A stretch of DNA of 59,691 bases from an uncultured Oscillospiraceae bacterium (GTDB lineage Bacteria; Bacillota; Clostridia; Oscillospirales; Oscillospiraceae). This document shows positions 1 to 10,835 of the stretch, piece after piece (positions within the stretch are counted from its first letter, which is position 1; the number at the start of each line of letters is the position of its first letter). The notes under the pieces are model-generated. The model was not told the DNA's origin. It searched no databases and was given only the letters and a program-made list of their open reading frames with translations. Made by a program: the position numbers and the translations under genes. Where the stretch lies: positions 1 through 59,691 of the forward strand of contig CAJTLI010000017.1 in NCBI GenBank assembly GCA_910577525.1, given 5' to 3'.

Positions 1-115
1 AGGGGGTGGGGGAGGGGGTGGGCTCGGGAGAGAGCGCCGGGTCCTCCTCCCATCCGCAGCCCGCCAGGGACAGCCCCAGGCATACCGCCAGCAGAAGGGA
101 CAGCCAGCGCCTCAT
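1..115 (-). CDS. Lipoprotein, N-terminal fragment (runs off the window)
   Basis: The visible 38 codons begin MRRWLSLLLAVCLGLSLAGC, a basic start, a hydrophobic core and a lipobox LAGC. This is a type II (lipoprotein) signal peptide processed by Lgt and LspA. The following residues are Glu/Asp then Pro/Ser/Thr-rich (PEPTPSPTP), a usual flexible linker. The start codon overlaps the pgeF stop as ATGA, so it is probably translationally coupled to pgeF. The mature domain is outside the window and its function cannot be named. Confidence 0.75.
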   Translation of the reverse strand, partial: MRRWLSLLLAVCLGLSLAGCGWEEDPALSPEPTPSPTP

Positions 116-924
116 GTCAGCTGGATGACGGCGGCCATGGAGCCCCGGTTGTGGCCCTGCTTCCGGTGGCTCCAGAACCGCCCCTCGTCGCAGGCGGTGC
201 ACACGGAGCTCACCGCGATGTGGGCCGGGTCCAGCCCCGCCTGCTCCAGCCGCATGGCGTTGATGGCCTTCAGGTCCACAGCGAATTTGCCGTTCTCCTT
301 GATTTTGATGTGCCGGAGCACCGCGGTGGACAGGGCCGCGGTCATGGCGTTGGGCACGTCCTCGTGGGTCTCGAAGCACTCCGGGCCGATGCCCGGGCCC
401 ACGGCGGCCAAAATGTCCGCCGGGTCGCAGCCGTACACGCCCTTCATCCGCTCCACGGCGGCGGAGGCGATGCCCGCCGCCGTGCCCCGCCAGCCCGCGT
501 GGACGGCGGCAACCACCCGGCGCGCCGGGTCGTAAAACAGGATGGGGATGCAGTCGGCGGAGAAGATGACCAGCGCCGCCCCGGGCAGGTCGGTCATGAG
601 CCCGTCCGCCTCGTAGGACACCCTGTCATAGGGGTCCGCCCTCAGGTCGGCGGTGGTGACGCAGCGCACCGTGCCGCCGTGGACCTGGTTGGTCATGGCC
701 ATCCGGCCCCCGTCCGCCCCGACGGCGGCGAAGAACCGGCGGTAGTTCTCCCGGACGTGGTCGGGGTCGTCCCCCCGGCTTGCGCCCAGGTTCAGCGACG
801 CCCACATGCCCTCGGACACGCCCCCCAGCCGGGTGGAGAAGCCGTGGACCGCGCCCCCGGCGGCGTCCATGCCGTCGCAGGCGTAATAGGTGACGCCGTT
901 TTGGGTCTGCTCGATGATATTCAT
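112..924 (-). CDS. pgeF: Peptidoglycan editing factor PgeF (YfiH/laccase-like)
   Basis: 270 aa from ATG at 924, chosen over an upstream in-frame GTG at 1002 because GAAAGGGAAG sits just before it and the family starts here. Family features are visible: NQVHGG, FSADCIPILFYDP with the metal-type Cys, and AAVHAGWRGTAAGI, which supply the Zn/Cu-binding His and Cys residues. Members hydrolyse wrongly incorporated L-Ser from UDP-MurNAc and have purine nucleoside phosphorylase-like activity; older annotation calls them polyphenol oxidase. The gene lies just downstream of secA, with a palindromic repeat between them, and overlaps the next lipoprotein start. Confidence 0.9.
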   Translation of the reverse strand: MNIIEQTQNGVTYYACDGMDAAGGAVHGFSTRLGGVSEGMWASLNLGASRGDDPDHVRENYRRFFAAVGADGGRMAMTNQVHGGTVRCVTTADLRADPYDRVSYEADGLMTDLPGAALVIFSADCIPILFYDPARRVVAAVHAGWRGTAAGIASAAVERMKGVYGCDPADILAAVGPGIGPECFETHEDVPNAMTAALSTAVLRHIKIKENGKFAVDLKAINAMRLEQAGLDPAHIAVSSVCTACDEGRFWSHRKQGHNRGSMAAVIQLT

Positions 925-942
925 AGGCACTTCCCTTTCACC

Positions 943-1018
943 GCAGGGGCGGACGCCGTCCGCCCGAACCTCATGGACATCGTATCTCAACAGCGGGCGC
1001 ACGATGTGCCCCTACACA
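943..1018. repeat. GGGGCGG-type palindromic repeat pair (REP-like family, copy 1)
   Basis: Two palindromes face each other between secA and pgeF: GGGGCGGACGCCGTCCGCCC and GGGCGCACGATGTGCCCC, the second ending CTACAC. The same outline (T/C-AGGGGCGG...CCGCCCG, spacer, GGGCGG...CCGCCCCTA) recurs near 7.97, 43.0 and 59.07 kb with different but self-complementary central bases. Confidence 0.75.
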
Positions 1019-1021
1019 GTT

Positions 1022-3802
<2,781 letters not shown>

Positions 3803-3837
3803 AGCGTTGCGTCCTTTCTCTTCCGAATCATTTCATT

Positions 3838-3962
3838 GATTGCCGTAGCCGCGCTACACCTGTTCGCAACGCGCGGCTTCGCTCCGACTCGGCCTGGTCT
3901 CCGGCCTGCATAGCAGGCCTGCGCTCGGCCTCGCTCCGTTCCATCCGCGCTGCTCACGACGG
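3838..3962 (-). repeat. GGAGCGGAGCGA-[hairpin]-GAGTCG.AGCGAAGC repeat (copy 1, secA leader)
   Basis: On the minus strand it reads GTCGTGAGCAGCGCGGATGG, a central hairpin built on GGCCTGC/GCAGGCC, then GAGTCGGAGCGAAGCCGCGC. Both flanks match the copy at 7238-7362 while the hairpin sequence differs. It occupies the secA 5' leader. The rest of 3803-4201 holds only the secA promoter and the ribosome site of the next gene. Confidence 0.7.
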
Positions 3963-3989
3963 TTTCGCAGCCTCATAAAAGTTCAAAAT

Positions 3990-4018
3990 AGTATACCACA
4001 ACCCCCAGGCAGAAAAAA
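3990..4018 (-). promoter_or_regulatory. Predicted secA promoter (extended -10)
   Basis: The minus strand has TGGTATACT, an extended -10, with TATACT at 3995-3990 and only a weak TTTTTT at the -35 position, 17 bp away. It is the best sigma-A-like site upstream of secA and implies an untranslated leader of about 180 nt. Confidence 0.55.
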
Positions 4019-4201
4019 GAGGAAATTGTAAATAATATAAGGGGTGGAAAAGAGACTTTTGTTGTGGTAGAATGTTAGAATCCGCTGTAGTCGTTGTAGT
4101 TGTCACGCTCGGATTGGCCGCGCGGCCGGGTCGCTTTCCCTCCAGTCCAAGCTCCCCTGCGCGGCTATCCTCGCGCTTCTTTTCAAAAGGAGGTGTCATT
4201 C

Positions 4202-5383
4202 ATGCCCCGTCCCGCCCAAGTCATCCGGCCCCACATCCCGCCGGGCCGCCGTGTGATCGCCGTCAGCGACGTCCACGGCAACCTGCCCTTTCTGAAAGGA
4301 CTTTTGGAGCGGGTCCGCTTTACCCCCGACGACGTGCTCATCATTGTGGGCGACCTGCTGGAGAAGGGATATCAGAGCCTGGACACCCTGCGCTATGTGC
4401 TGGCGCTGCAAAAGACCCACACCGTCTACCCCCTGTGCGGCAACTGCGACTACGTCGACTGCGTGTTTCTGGAGGGCGGAAACCCCGACGACGCCTTCTC
4501 CATTCAGATGAACCGGCGGTACGGCTCCCCCGCAAAGTACGAGGACGTGGACCAGGAGGTGTGGCCCATCCTGTCCAAGTTCTGGCGGGAGCGGTCCGTG
4601 CTGATCCAGATGGCCATGGAGGCGGGCCTGCCCTTCCCCCGGAGCGTCCAGGACCTGCCCGGCCTGCGGGCCGCCCTTTTGGAGCGCTTTCCGGAGGAGA
4701 CCGGCTTTCTCCTGCGCCTCCCCCACATCCTGGAGGCGGGGAACTTTATTTTTGTCCACGGCGGCGTGCCCCGGGAGGACCGCCTGGAGGAGCTGAACGC
4801 CTACGCCTGCATGAAAAACGACGACTTTATGGGCCAGGGCCGCAGCTTCCGCAAATGGGTGGTGGTGGGCCACTGGCCGGTGACGCTGTACGGCCTTCAT
4901 ATTCAGCGCTCCGCCCCCATCCTTGACCGGGAGCGCCATATCGCCTCCATCGACGGGGGCTGCGTGCTCAAGATCGACGGCCAGCTCAACGCCCTGCTCA
5001 TCCCGGACATCCAGAGGGAGGAGATGGAGTACGCCTGGTACGACGGCCTGCCCATGGCCGCCGCCCTGGACGCCCAGGAGCCGTCGGAGGACCCCATCAA
5101 CATCCGCTGGTCGGACAGCGTGGTGGAGGCGCTGGAGGAGGCGGGAGACTGCGTCCGGGTCCGCCACCCCGCCTCCGGCCGGGATCTGTGGCTGCCGCTG
5201 GATTTCGTAAGCGTCTGGCGGGACGGGAAAACCCACACTGAGGACGCCACCGACTACCGCCTGCCCGTCTCTCCCGGCGACCGGCTGGCCCTGGTGCGGC
5301 AGACCCAGAGGGGGCTTCTGGTGAAAAAGGACGGGATAACAGGCTGGTATTACGGGCGAATAAAATATGATAAGGAATCATAA
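4202..5383 (+). CDS. Metallophosphoesterase, ApaH/PPP-like
   Basis: 393 aa from ATG at 4202, preceded by AAAAGGAGGTGTCATTC; an in-frame upstream start at 4100 has no ribosome site. The calcineurin-type metal-binding blocks are in order: SDVHGN (about residue 22), GDLLEKG (about 51), GNCDY (about 80), FVHGG (about 185) and GHWP (about 222). These residues bind two metals and hydrolyse phosphoesters such as nucleotide polyphosphates or phosphoproteins. About 110 residues follow the phosphatase fold and have no recognised domain. It is monocistronic, with a terminator immediately downstream. The substrate is not predictable from sequence. Confidence 0.85.
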   Translation: MPRPAQVIRPHIPPGRRVIAVSDVHGNLPFLKGLLERVRFTPDDVLIIVGDLLEKGYQSLDTLRYVLALQKTHTVYPLCGNCDYVDCVFLEGGNPDDAFSIQMNRRYGSPAKYEDVDQEVWPILSKFWRERSVLIQMAMEAGLPFPRSVQDLPGLRAALLERFPEETGFLLRLPHILEAGNFIFVHGGVPREDRLEELNAYACMKNDDFMGQGRSFRKWVVVGHWPVTLYGLHIQRSAPILDRERHIASIDGGCVLKIDGQLNALLIPDIQREEMEYAWYDGLPMAAALDAQEPSEDPINIRWSDSVVEALEEAGDCVRVRHPASGRDLWLPLDFVSVWRDGKTHTEDATDYRLPVSPGDRLALVRQTQRGLLVKKDGITGWYYGRIKYDKES

Positions 5384-5390
5384 TTCCCGC

Positions 5391-5426
5391 GGCGTGCCGG
5401 AAGTCCCCTCCGGCGCGCCCTTTTTT
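5391..5426 (+). terminator. Rho-independent terminator
   Basis: An 11-bp stem GGCGTGCCGGA/TCCGGCGCGCC with one G-T pair is followed by CTTTTTT, directly after the metallophosphoesterase stop. Confidence 0.85.
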
Positions 5427-5509
5427 GTCCTCTTTCCGTCCCCCGGATTACAAAACGGAAACGGAATGGCTTCACTGGTTACAATTGGTTTACAATGTAG
5501 TACTGTCCA

Positions 5510-5538
5510 TTGACTTTCGACAAAATTCGACCTATACT
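5510..5538 (+). promoter_or_regulatory. Sigma-A promoter of the polysaccharide deacetylase gene
   Basis: TTGACT at 5510-5515, a 17-bp spacer and TATACT at 5533-5538 give a transcript start about 30 nt before the ATG at 5576. Confidence 0.8.
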
Positions 5539-5575
5539 GAAAGCCAAGAATACAAAATATTGGAGACGATTTCAC

Positions 5576-6670
5576 ATGAACCAACCTGCGGAGCGCAGCC
5601 CGGGCTCAGACCGGCCGGAGGAGCTCTGGGTATCCCTGGGGGAGCTGGAAAAGGCGGTGGCCAAGACTCCGGCCCGGGGGGTGCCCAAGCCCCTGTTCAT
5701 CGCCGTGGCGGCGCTGGCGCTGGTGGCGGCGCTGGTGGCGGCGTACCTCCTGTATTTCGACAGCGACTATCAGCGCAGCCTGTCCCAGGCCCACGCGGTC
5801 TATGAGCACGCGAGCCAGGAGCGGGACGAGGCCCAGGCCGGGCTGGCGGCGGCCCAAGAGGAGCTGGCGCGGGTCCGGACAGAGCTGGCCCAGACCCAGG
5901 CGGAGCTGGCCTCCGCCCAGGACGCCATTGACCTGCTGGAGGAGTACTCCCTGGCGGCCCCCGACGGCACGGTGCCCGAGTACACCCGGCTCTACCCGGA
6001 GATGGCTGTCCCGGCGTGGGAGGGGGAGCGGATCACCGGGGGAAAGGTGTGCTGCCTCACCTTTGACGACGGCCCCTCCGCCAACACCGACCGGGTGCTG
6101 GAAATTCTGGACCGCTACGGAGTCAAGGCCACCTTCTTCGTGGTGGGCAGAACGGGCCAGGCGGACCAGGCGCGGATGAAAAAAATCGTGGAGGCGGGCC
6201 ACACCTTGGCCATACACAGCTGGACCCATAATTACGGGAAGATCTACGCCTCGGTGGAGGCCTTTCTGGAGGATTTCCATCAGCTCTACCAGTGGATTCA
6301 CGAGGTCACGGGGGTGTACCCCCAGGTGTTCCGCTTCCCCGGCGGCAGCATCAACAGCTATAACCGGGGGGTGTACCAGGAGATCATCGCCGAGATGACC
6401 CGCCGGGGCTTCGTCTACTTCGACTGGAACGCCTCCGCTCAGGACGCCACCCCCCAGTCCCGGCCCGCGGCCAGCATCGCCGCCGACTGCCTGCGGGGGG
6501 TGGGCAAGGACCTGGCGGTGGTGCTGTGCCACGACAGCGGCGCCCGGGGCACCACCGTGGACGCCCTGCCCGCCGTCATTCAGGGCTATCAGAACGCGGG
6601 CTACACCTTCTCCGCCCTCCACCCCGGCGTCCGCCCCATCATCTTCGGCTACTCCAGGCCGGCCTCCTGA
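5576..6670 (+). CDS. Membrane-anchored polysaccharide deacetylase (NodB family)
   Basis: 364 aa from ATG at 5576 (GGAGACG upstream). Order of parts: a cytosolic N-terminus of about 35 residues; one membrane helix (PLFIAVAALALVAALVAAYL); a coiled coil of about 60 residues rich in Ala/Glu/Gln heptads; then a NodB domain with CLTFDDGPS (catalytic Asp and metal Asp), the metal-binding HSWTHN and RFPGG. Such enzymes remove N- or O-acetyl groups from peptidoglycan or other surface glycans outside the cell. The coiled coil probably sets the distance from the membrane. It is monocistronic with its own promoter and terminator. Confidence 0.9.
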   Translation: MNQPAERSPGSDRPEELWVSLGELEKAVAKTPARGVPKPLFIAVAALALVAALVAAYLLYFDSDYQRSLSQAHAVYEHASQERDEAQAGLAAAQEELARVRTELAQTQAELASAQDAIDLLEEYSLAAPDGTVPEYTRLYPEMAVPAWEGERITGGKVCCLTFDDGPSANTDRVLEILDRYGVKATFFVVGRTGQADQARMKKIVEAGHTLAIHSWTHNYGKIYASVEAFLEDFHQLYQWIHEVTGVYPQVFRFPGGSINSYNRGVYQEIIAEMTRRGFVYFDWNASAQDATPQSRPAASIAADCLRGVGKDLAVVLCHDSGARGTTVDALPAVIQGYQNAGYTFSALHPGVRPIIFGYSRPAS

Positions 6671-6676
6671 GCCTTC

Positions 6677-6722
6677 GGGGGCCTTCCGGGTCCGCCCCGG
6701 AAGGCCCCCTTCTTGTCTTTCT
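6677..6722 (+). terminator. Rho-independent terminator
   Basis: A 13-bp perfect stem GGGGCCTTCCGGG/CCCGGAAGGCCCC with loop TCCGC is followed by a T-rich tract just after the deacetylase stop. Confidence 0.85.
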
Positions 6723-6797
6723 TTATTAAGGTAGCGCCAAATCCCCCTATTTCCCTTGTTCATCCTATCAAAATCCGCGTTTTCAGGGAAATTTTCC

Positions 6798-6826
6798 TTT
6801 ACAAACCGGTTAAACTATGATATGCT
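6798..6826 (+). promoter_or_regulatory. rpsO promoter
   Basis: TTTACA at 6798-6803, 17 bp, TATGCT at 6821-6826. The predicted start near 6833 leaves a leader of about 120 nt before rpsO. Confidence 0.8.
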
Positions 6827-6832
6827 TTGGCA

Positions 6833-6951
6833 GAACGTCCGAAAGGACCCGCCCGCCTGCTTAGTTTTGGGACAACGCCGCGTTTCACGCGGGGCATCTG
6901 CCCGCCCATCACCCAGCGGCAGGGCAAACAAAAGGAAAGGTGGAATCCCCC
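6833..6951 (+). promoter_or_regulatory. rpsO 5' leader, possible S15 autoregulatory RNA
   Basis: About 120 nt separate the predicted start from rpsO. The leader contains the stem CGCCGCGTTTCACGCGGGGC and other GC-rich helices upstream of AAAGGTGG. S15 commonly represses its own translation by binding such leaders. Here the role is inferred only from position and folding potential. Confidence 0.4.
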
Positions 6952-7218
6952 ATGATCCGCAAGGACCAGAAGACCTCCGTCATCGAGGCCAACCGCACCC
7001 ACGAGACCGACACCGGCTCCCCCGAGGTGCAGATCGCCATTCTCACCGCCCGCATCCAGGAGCTCACCGAGCACCTGCGGGTGCACATCCACGACAACCA
7101 CAGCCGCCGCGGCCTGTACAAGATGATCGGCAAGCGCCGCAAGCTGCTGGACTATCTGGCGAAGAAGGACATCGAGCGCTACCGCGCCATCATCGCCAAG
7201 CTGGGCATCCGTAAGTAA
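6952..7218 (+). CDS. rpsO: 30S ribosomal protein S15
   Basis: 88 aa, matching the family length of 88-89. MIRKDQKTSVIEANRTHETD, TGSPEVQIA, LTEHLRVHIHDNHSRRGL and the C-terminal RKLLDYLAKKDIERY are classic S15. It binds 16S rRNA helices 20-22 at the start of platform assembly. ATG at 6952 is used rather than the earlier in-frame codon because AAAGGTGGAATCCCCC sits before it. In many Firmicutes it precedes pnp, as here, although two repeats and a small gene intervene. Confidence 0.98.
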   Translation: MIRKDQKTSVIEANRTHETDTGSPEVQIAILTARIQELTEHLRVHIHDNHSRRGLYKMIGKRRKLLDYLAKKDIERYRAIIAKLGIRK

Positions 7219-7237
7219 GTCAAGAAGCGCGAAGCCG

Positions 7238-7362
7238 TCGTGAGCAGCGCGGATGGAGCGAAGGCAAAAGCCCAGAGCCCGCAAAGCGGGATCGGGTTTT
7301 GCCTGAGTCGCAGCGAAGCCGCGCGTCGCGAACAGGCGCAGCGTGACAAGGCCCGTGACCGT
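7238..7362 (+). repeat. GGAGCGAAG-[hairpin]-GAGTCGCAGCGAAGC repeat (copy 2)
   Basis: Begins GTCGTGAGCAGCGCGGATGG and ends near AGCGTGACAAG. The centre is GGCAAAAGCCC...GGGTTTTGCC enclosing an inner CCCGC/GCGGG stem. Flanks match the secA-leader copy in the other orientation. It starts about 20 bp after the rpsO stop codon. Confidence 0.75.
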
Positions 7363-7417
7363 GAACACAGGGGCGGCGGGGCGACCCGCCGCCCCTGTCC
7401 TTTGAGGAGGCCTCAAA

Positions 7418-7705
7418 ATGGAGTTTCTCGCCGAAATTCTGATGGAAATGCTGGGCACCGCTATTGTGGAGGGCGGCGCGGACGCCGCCTCCGACCGCCG
7501 CCGCCCCGCATGGCAGCGGGTCCTCGTTCTGACGGTTCTGGCCCTGTTCTGCGCCGGCGTGTTCGCCGTCCTTCTGCTGGTGGGGATCTACGCCCTCCCC
7601 GACCTCCCCCTGATTTCCCTGTTCCTGTTTGCCCTGGACGCTGTCTGGGTTTTCCTGTGCGTCCGGAGGCTTCGCAAAATCCTGCGCACCTTCTCCCGCA
7701 AATAG
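7418..7705 (+). CDS. Small two-helix membrane protein, unknown function
   Basis: 95 aa preceded by TTGAGGAGGCCTCAAA. The first 30 residues are acidic/amphipathic (MEFLAEILMEMLGTAIVEGG). Two membrane helices follow (VLVLTVLALFCAGVFAVLLL and LPLISLFLFALDAVWVFLCV), then a very basic tail RRLRKILRTFSRK that probably stays in the cytosol. No family recognised. It lies between rpsO and pnp and has normal codon use for the region. The opposite frame is open but lacks a ribosome site. Confidence 0.7.
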   Translation: MEFLAEILMEMLGTAIVEGGADAASDRRRPAWQRVLVLTVLALFCAGVFAVLLLVGIYALPDLPLISLFLFALDAVWVFLCVRRLRKILRTFSRK

Positions 7706-7827
7706 CCCCCGCAAAGCCGTCCTTCAGGCTTTGTGGGGAAAGAAGGCGCAAGGGAGCGGGCGAAGTTTTCGCCGAAGGCGGAAACAGAGCTTAGCGGACT
7801 TTGCGCCGACGAGGAGCCGCCGCCTTT

Positions 7828-7881
7828 TTAGCAGTTGAACATGGGTCCTGGCAACAGCCGGGGCCTATGTTCAAGTGCTAA
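7828..7881. other. 21-bp stem-loop upstream of pnp
   Basis: TTAGCAGTTGAACATGGGTCC pairs with GGGCCTATGTTCAAGTGCTAA across a 12-nt loop. There is one C-C or G-G type mismatch, depending on the strand read, and G-U-compatible positions elsewhere. No T-tract follows, so it does not look like a terminator. It could be a processing site in the pnp leader or the end of a decayed palindromic element. Confidence 0.6.
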
Positions 7882-7932
7882 GGGGTGTCAGCTCCCGGTT
7901 CTAAGGCAATTCTCAAAACATTGATACCGCAC

Positions 7933-8010
7933 TGTAGGGGCGGGTATTACCCGCCCGTTTCTTCCGAACGCAGGCGGGCATCGTGCGGGCGGATGATATC
8001 CGCCCCTGCG
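7933..8010. repeat. GGGGCGG-type palindromic repeat pair (copy 2)
   Basis: TGTAGGGGCGGGTATTACCCGCCCG is the left palindrome (quoted in part); a 30-bp spacer separates it from GGGCGGATGATATCCGCCCC on the right. The outline matches the copies at 943, 42941 and 59048. The central bases differ but remain self-complementary. Confidence 0.75.
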
Positions 8011-8074
8011 CATCGACGCCTTTTCATGATTTTGCAGAACTGCCGTCATTTACAATCTGAAAGGAGCACACCCA

Positions 8075-10225
8075 ATGTCAACCGTCATCACCCACAAGCA
8101 GTTTGCCAACGAGCGCACCTGGTCCATGGACCTGTGCGGCCGCCCCCTGACCATCCAGATGGGCAAAGTGGCCGAGCTGGCCACCGCCTCCGCCCTTGTC
8201 ACCTACGGCGAGACCACCGTGCTGGTGGCCGTCACCGTCTCCCCCCGCCCCCGGGACGGCATCGACTTCTTCCCCCTGTCCGTGGACTTCGAGGAGAAGC
8301 TGTACGCCGTGGGCCGCATCCCCGGCAGCTTTATGCGCCGGGAGGGCCAGCCCTCCCTCCCCGCCGTGCTGGCCAGCCGGGTCATCGACCGCTCCATCCG
8401 CCCCCTGTTCCCCTACGACTTCCGCAACGACGTGGTGTGCACCTGCACCGTCATGAGCGTGGACCGGGACTGCTCTCCCGAAGTGACCGCCATGATCGGC
8501 GTGTCCGCCTGCCTGGCCGTGTCCTGCATCCCCTGGGCGGGCCCCATCGGCTGCCTGGAGATGGGCTACGTGGACGGCAAGCTGGTCTACAACCCCACCA
8601 CCGAGCAGAAGCACAGCTCCCAGCTGGACCTGACCGTGGCCGCCACGGCGGGCAAGGTCATCATGATCGAGGCCGGGGCCAAAGAGCTGCCCGACCCCAT
8701 CATGTACGACGCCATCGTCAAGGCCCACGAGGAGATTCAGAAGCAGGTGGCCCTCATCAACCAGATGGTGGCCGACATTGGCAAAGAGAAAATGACCTAC
8801 GAGCACGCCGCCTTCGACCAGGAGCTGTTCGATCAGATCACCGCCGACTTCATGGACGAGGCCAAGGCCGCCATGGACACCGACGACAAGAACGTCCGGG
8901 AGGACCGCTGGAACGCCATGATCGAGAAGTGGCACGAGAAGTACCTGGAGGACCACCCCGACATGGACCAGTACCTGGAGGAGATCACCTACAAGTTCCA
9001 GAAGAAGATCGTCAAGGCCTGGCTGCTGGAGGGCCACCGGGTGGACGGCCGCGCCAAGAACGAGATCCGTCCTCTCGCCGCCGAGGTGGGCGTGCTGCCC
9101 CGGGTCCATGGCTCGGGCCTCTTCACCCGGGGCCAGACCCAGGTGCTGTCCATCTGCACATTAAACACCCTCTCCGCCGCCCAGAAGCTGGACACCATCT
9201 GGGAGGAGGAGGAGAAGCGGTATATGCACCACTACAACTTCCCCGCCTACTCCACCGGCGAGGCCCGGGCCGCCCGGTCCACCAACCGCCGGGAGAAGGG
9301 CCACGGCGCCCTGGCTGAGCGGGCTCTGGAGCCCGTCATCCCCAGCGTGGAGGACTTCCCCTACGCCATCCGGGTGGTGTCCGAGGTCTTGAGCTCCAAC
9401 GGCTCCACCTCCCAGGGCTCCATCTGCGGCTCCACCCTGGCCCTGATGGACGCCGGCGTGCCCATTTCCGCCCCGGTGGCGGGCATCTCCTGCGGCCTGA
9501 TCCAGGACGACGACGGCGGCTTCACCACCTTCATCGACATTCAGGGCGTGGAGGACTTCCACGGCGAGATGGACTTCAAGGTGGCGGGCACCAAGAAGGG
9601 CATCACCGCCATCCAGATGGACATCAAGAACGACGGCCTGTCCCACGCCATCATTCAGGAGGCGCTGGACATCACCCGGGACGCACGGTACGCCATTCTC
9701 GACGAGATTATGCTGCCCTGCATCGCCAAGCCCCGGGCCGAGGTGAGCAAGTACGCCCCCAAGATGATTACCGTGAAGATCGACCCGGACAAGATCCGGG
9801 AGGTCATCGGCAAGGGCGGCTCCGTGATCCAGAAGATCACCGCCGAGTCCGGCGCGCAGATCGACATCGAGGAGGACGGCACCATCCACATCGCCTCCCC
9901 CAACGCCGAGTCCTGTGAGATCGCCAAGAAGATGATCGACACCATCGTCTTTGTCCCTGAGGTGGGCTCCCTGTACTACGGCAAGGTGGTGCGCATCCTC
10001 CAGTTCGGCGCCTTCGTGGAGCTGGCCCCCGGCAAGGACGGCATGGTCCACATCTCCAAGCTGGCCAACCACCGGGTGGCCAAGGTGGAGGACGTGATCA
10101 ACATCGGCGATATGATCTGGGTGAAGGTCACGGATATCGACGAGAAGGGCCGGGTCAACCTGTCCTACAAGGACGCCCTCCGGGAGATCGAGGAGAAGAA
10201 GGCCCGGGGCGAGATCGTAAAATAA
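8075..10225 (+). CDS. pnp: Polynucleotide phosphorylase
   Basis: 716 aa. Two RNase PH-like domains (about residues 15-230 and 325-550), with FFPLSVDFEEKLYAVGRIPGS in the first (quoted in part) and the phosphate-binding SSNGSTSQGSICG in the second, are joined by a helical linker. A KH domain (DPDKIREVIGKGG, about 570) and an S1 domain (GSLYYGKVVRILQFGAFVEL, about 635) follow. It degrades RNA 3'-5' by phosphorolysis and acts in the RNA degradosome. The start follows GAAAGGAGCACACCCA. The upstream region has no clear promoter and carries a strong stem-loop, so expression may come from rpsO read-through plus processing. Confidence 0.98.
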   Translation: MSTVITHKQFANERTWSMDLCGRPLTIQMGKVAELATASALVTYGETTVLVAVTVSPRPRDGIDFFPLSVDFEEKLYAVGRIPGSFMRREGQPSLPAVLASRVIDRSIRPLFPYDFRNDVVCTCTVMSVDRDCSPEVTAMIGVSACLAVSCIPWAGPIGCLEMGYVDGKLVYNPTTEQKHSSQLDLTVAATAGKVIMIEAGAKELPDPIMYDAIVKAHEEIQKQVALINQMVADIGKEKMTYEHAAFDQELFDQITADFMDEAKAAMDTDDKNVREDRWNAMIEKWHEKYLEDHPDMDQYLEEITYKFQKKIVKAWLLEGHRVDGRAKNEIRPLAAEVGVLPRVHGSGLFTRGQTQVLSICTLNTLSAAQKLDTIWEEEEKRYMHHYNFPAYSTGEARAARSTNRREKGHGALAERALEPVIPSVEDFPYAIRVVSEVLSSNGSTSQGSICGSTLALMDAGVPISAPVAGISCGLIQDDDGGFTTFIDIQGVEDFHGEMDFKVAGTKKGITAIQMDIKNDGLSHAIIQEALDITRDARYAILDEIMLPCIAKPRAEVSKYAPKMITVKIDPDKIREVIGKGGSVIQKITAESGAQIDIEEDGTIHIASPNAESCEIAKKMIDTIVFVPEVGSLYYGKVVRILQFGAFVELAPGKDGMVHISKLANHRVAKVEDVINIGDMIWVKVTDIDEKGRVNLSYKDALREIEEKKARGEIVK

Positions 10226-10281
10226 AAATGACAGCAGGGGGCGGCGTCTGCCGCCCTCTGTCTGTTTTCAGGAGGGATATC

Positions 10282-10776
10282 ATGCTGTACTTACAAAAGG
10301 CCGCCCTCACCGACGGGCGGGACGTGTACGAAATGCTCCAGCGCATCCCGCCGGAAAACGGAGTGCGGAACAGCTGCTATCAGATGGATTGGGCGGACTT
10401 TCCCACGTGGCTGGCCAAACGGGTGGACCGCAGCCAGGGCATTGGGCTGGAGGACTGGATGGTGCCGAGCACCACGTTTTGGCTCATAGACGATGGGGTT
10501 CCTGTGGGCTTCGGCTCGCTGCGCCACCAGCTTAACGACGTTTTACGGGAGCGCGGCGGACACATCGGCTATGCCGTGGATGGCACGAAGCAGGGCCGGG
10601 GCTACGGCAAGGCTCTGCTGGGGCTGATGATCCAGGAGGCCCGGCGCATGGGCATCACGGAGGAGCTGCTGGTGACGGTCCACCCGGACAACACCGCCTC
10701 CCGGCGGGTGGCGGAGGCCAACGGGGGAGAGCTGCGCCGGGAGACGGCGGAGCATGTCTACTATTGGTTCCCATAG
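10282..10776 (+). CDS. GNAT family N-acetyltransferase
   Basis: 164 aa from ATG at 10282 (CAGGAGGGATATC before it). The acetyl-CoA loop is GTKQGRGYGKALLGLMIQEA, followed by beta-5 LLVTVHPDNTASRRVAEANGG and the usual C-terminal HVYYWF ending. The N-terminal half carries the variable acceptor-binding part. The substrate is unknown. It follows pnp by about 55 bp and may be co-transcribed; a terminator follows. Confidence 0.85.
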   Translation: MLYLQKAALTDGRDVYEMLQRIPPENGVRNSCYQMDWADFPTWLAKRVDRSQGIGLEDWMVPSTTFWLIDDGVPVGFGSLRHQLNDVLRERGGHIGYAVDGTKQGRGYGKALLGLMIQEARRMGITEELLVTVHPDNTASRRVAEANGGELRRETAEHVYYWFP

Positions 10777-10780
10777 AAGC

Positions 10781-10814
10781 AGGGAGCCGCGCCGCCGCTT
10801 CCTGTTTTTATTTT
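10781..10814 (+). terminator. Rho-independent terminator after the GNAT gene
   Basis: AGGGAGC pairs with GCTTCCT (one G-T pair) across a 9-nt loop and is followed by GTTTTTATTTT. Confidence 0.7.
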
Positions 10815-10835
10815 GTCCGCCTGCGGGCGGGGGGC

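Larger units (their letters stand above)
7706..8074. other. Gene-free stretch rich in secondary structure upstream of pnp
   Basis: Contains an element with GGCGCAA...TTGCGCC ends (about 7747-7806), a strong hairpin at 7828-7881 and a GGGGCGG palindrome pair at 7933-8010. No convincing promoter was found, so the pnp start site is unassigned. The only ORFs are frame shadows. Confidence 0.6.
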
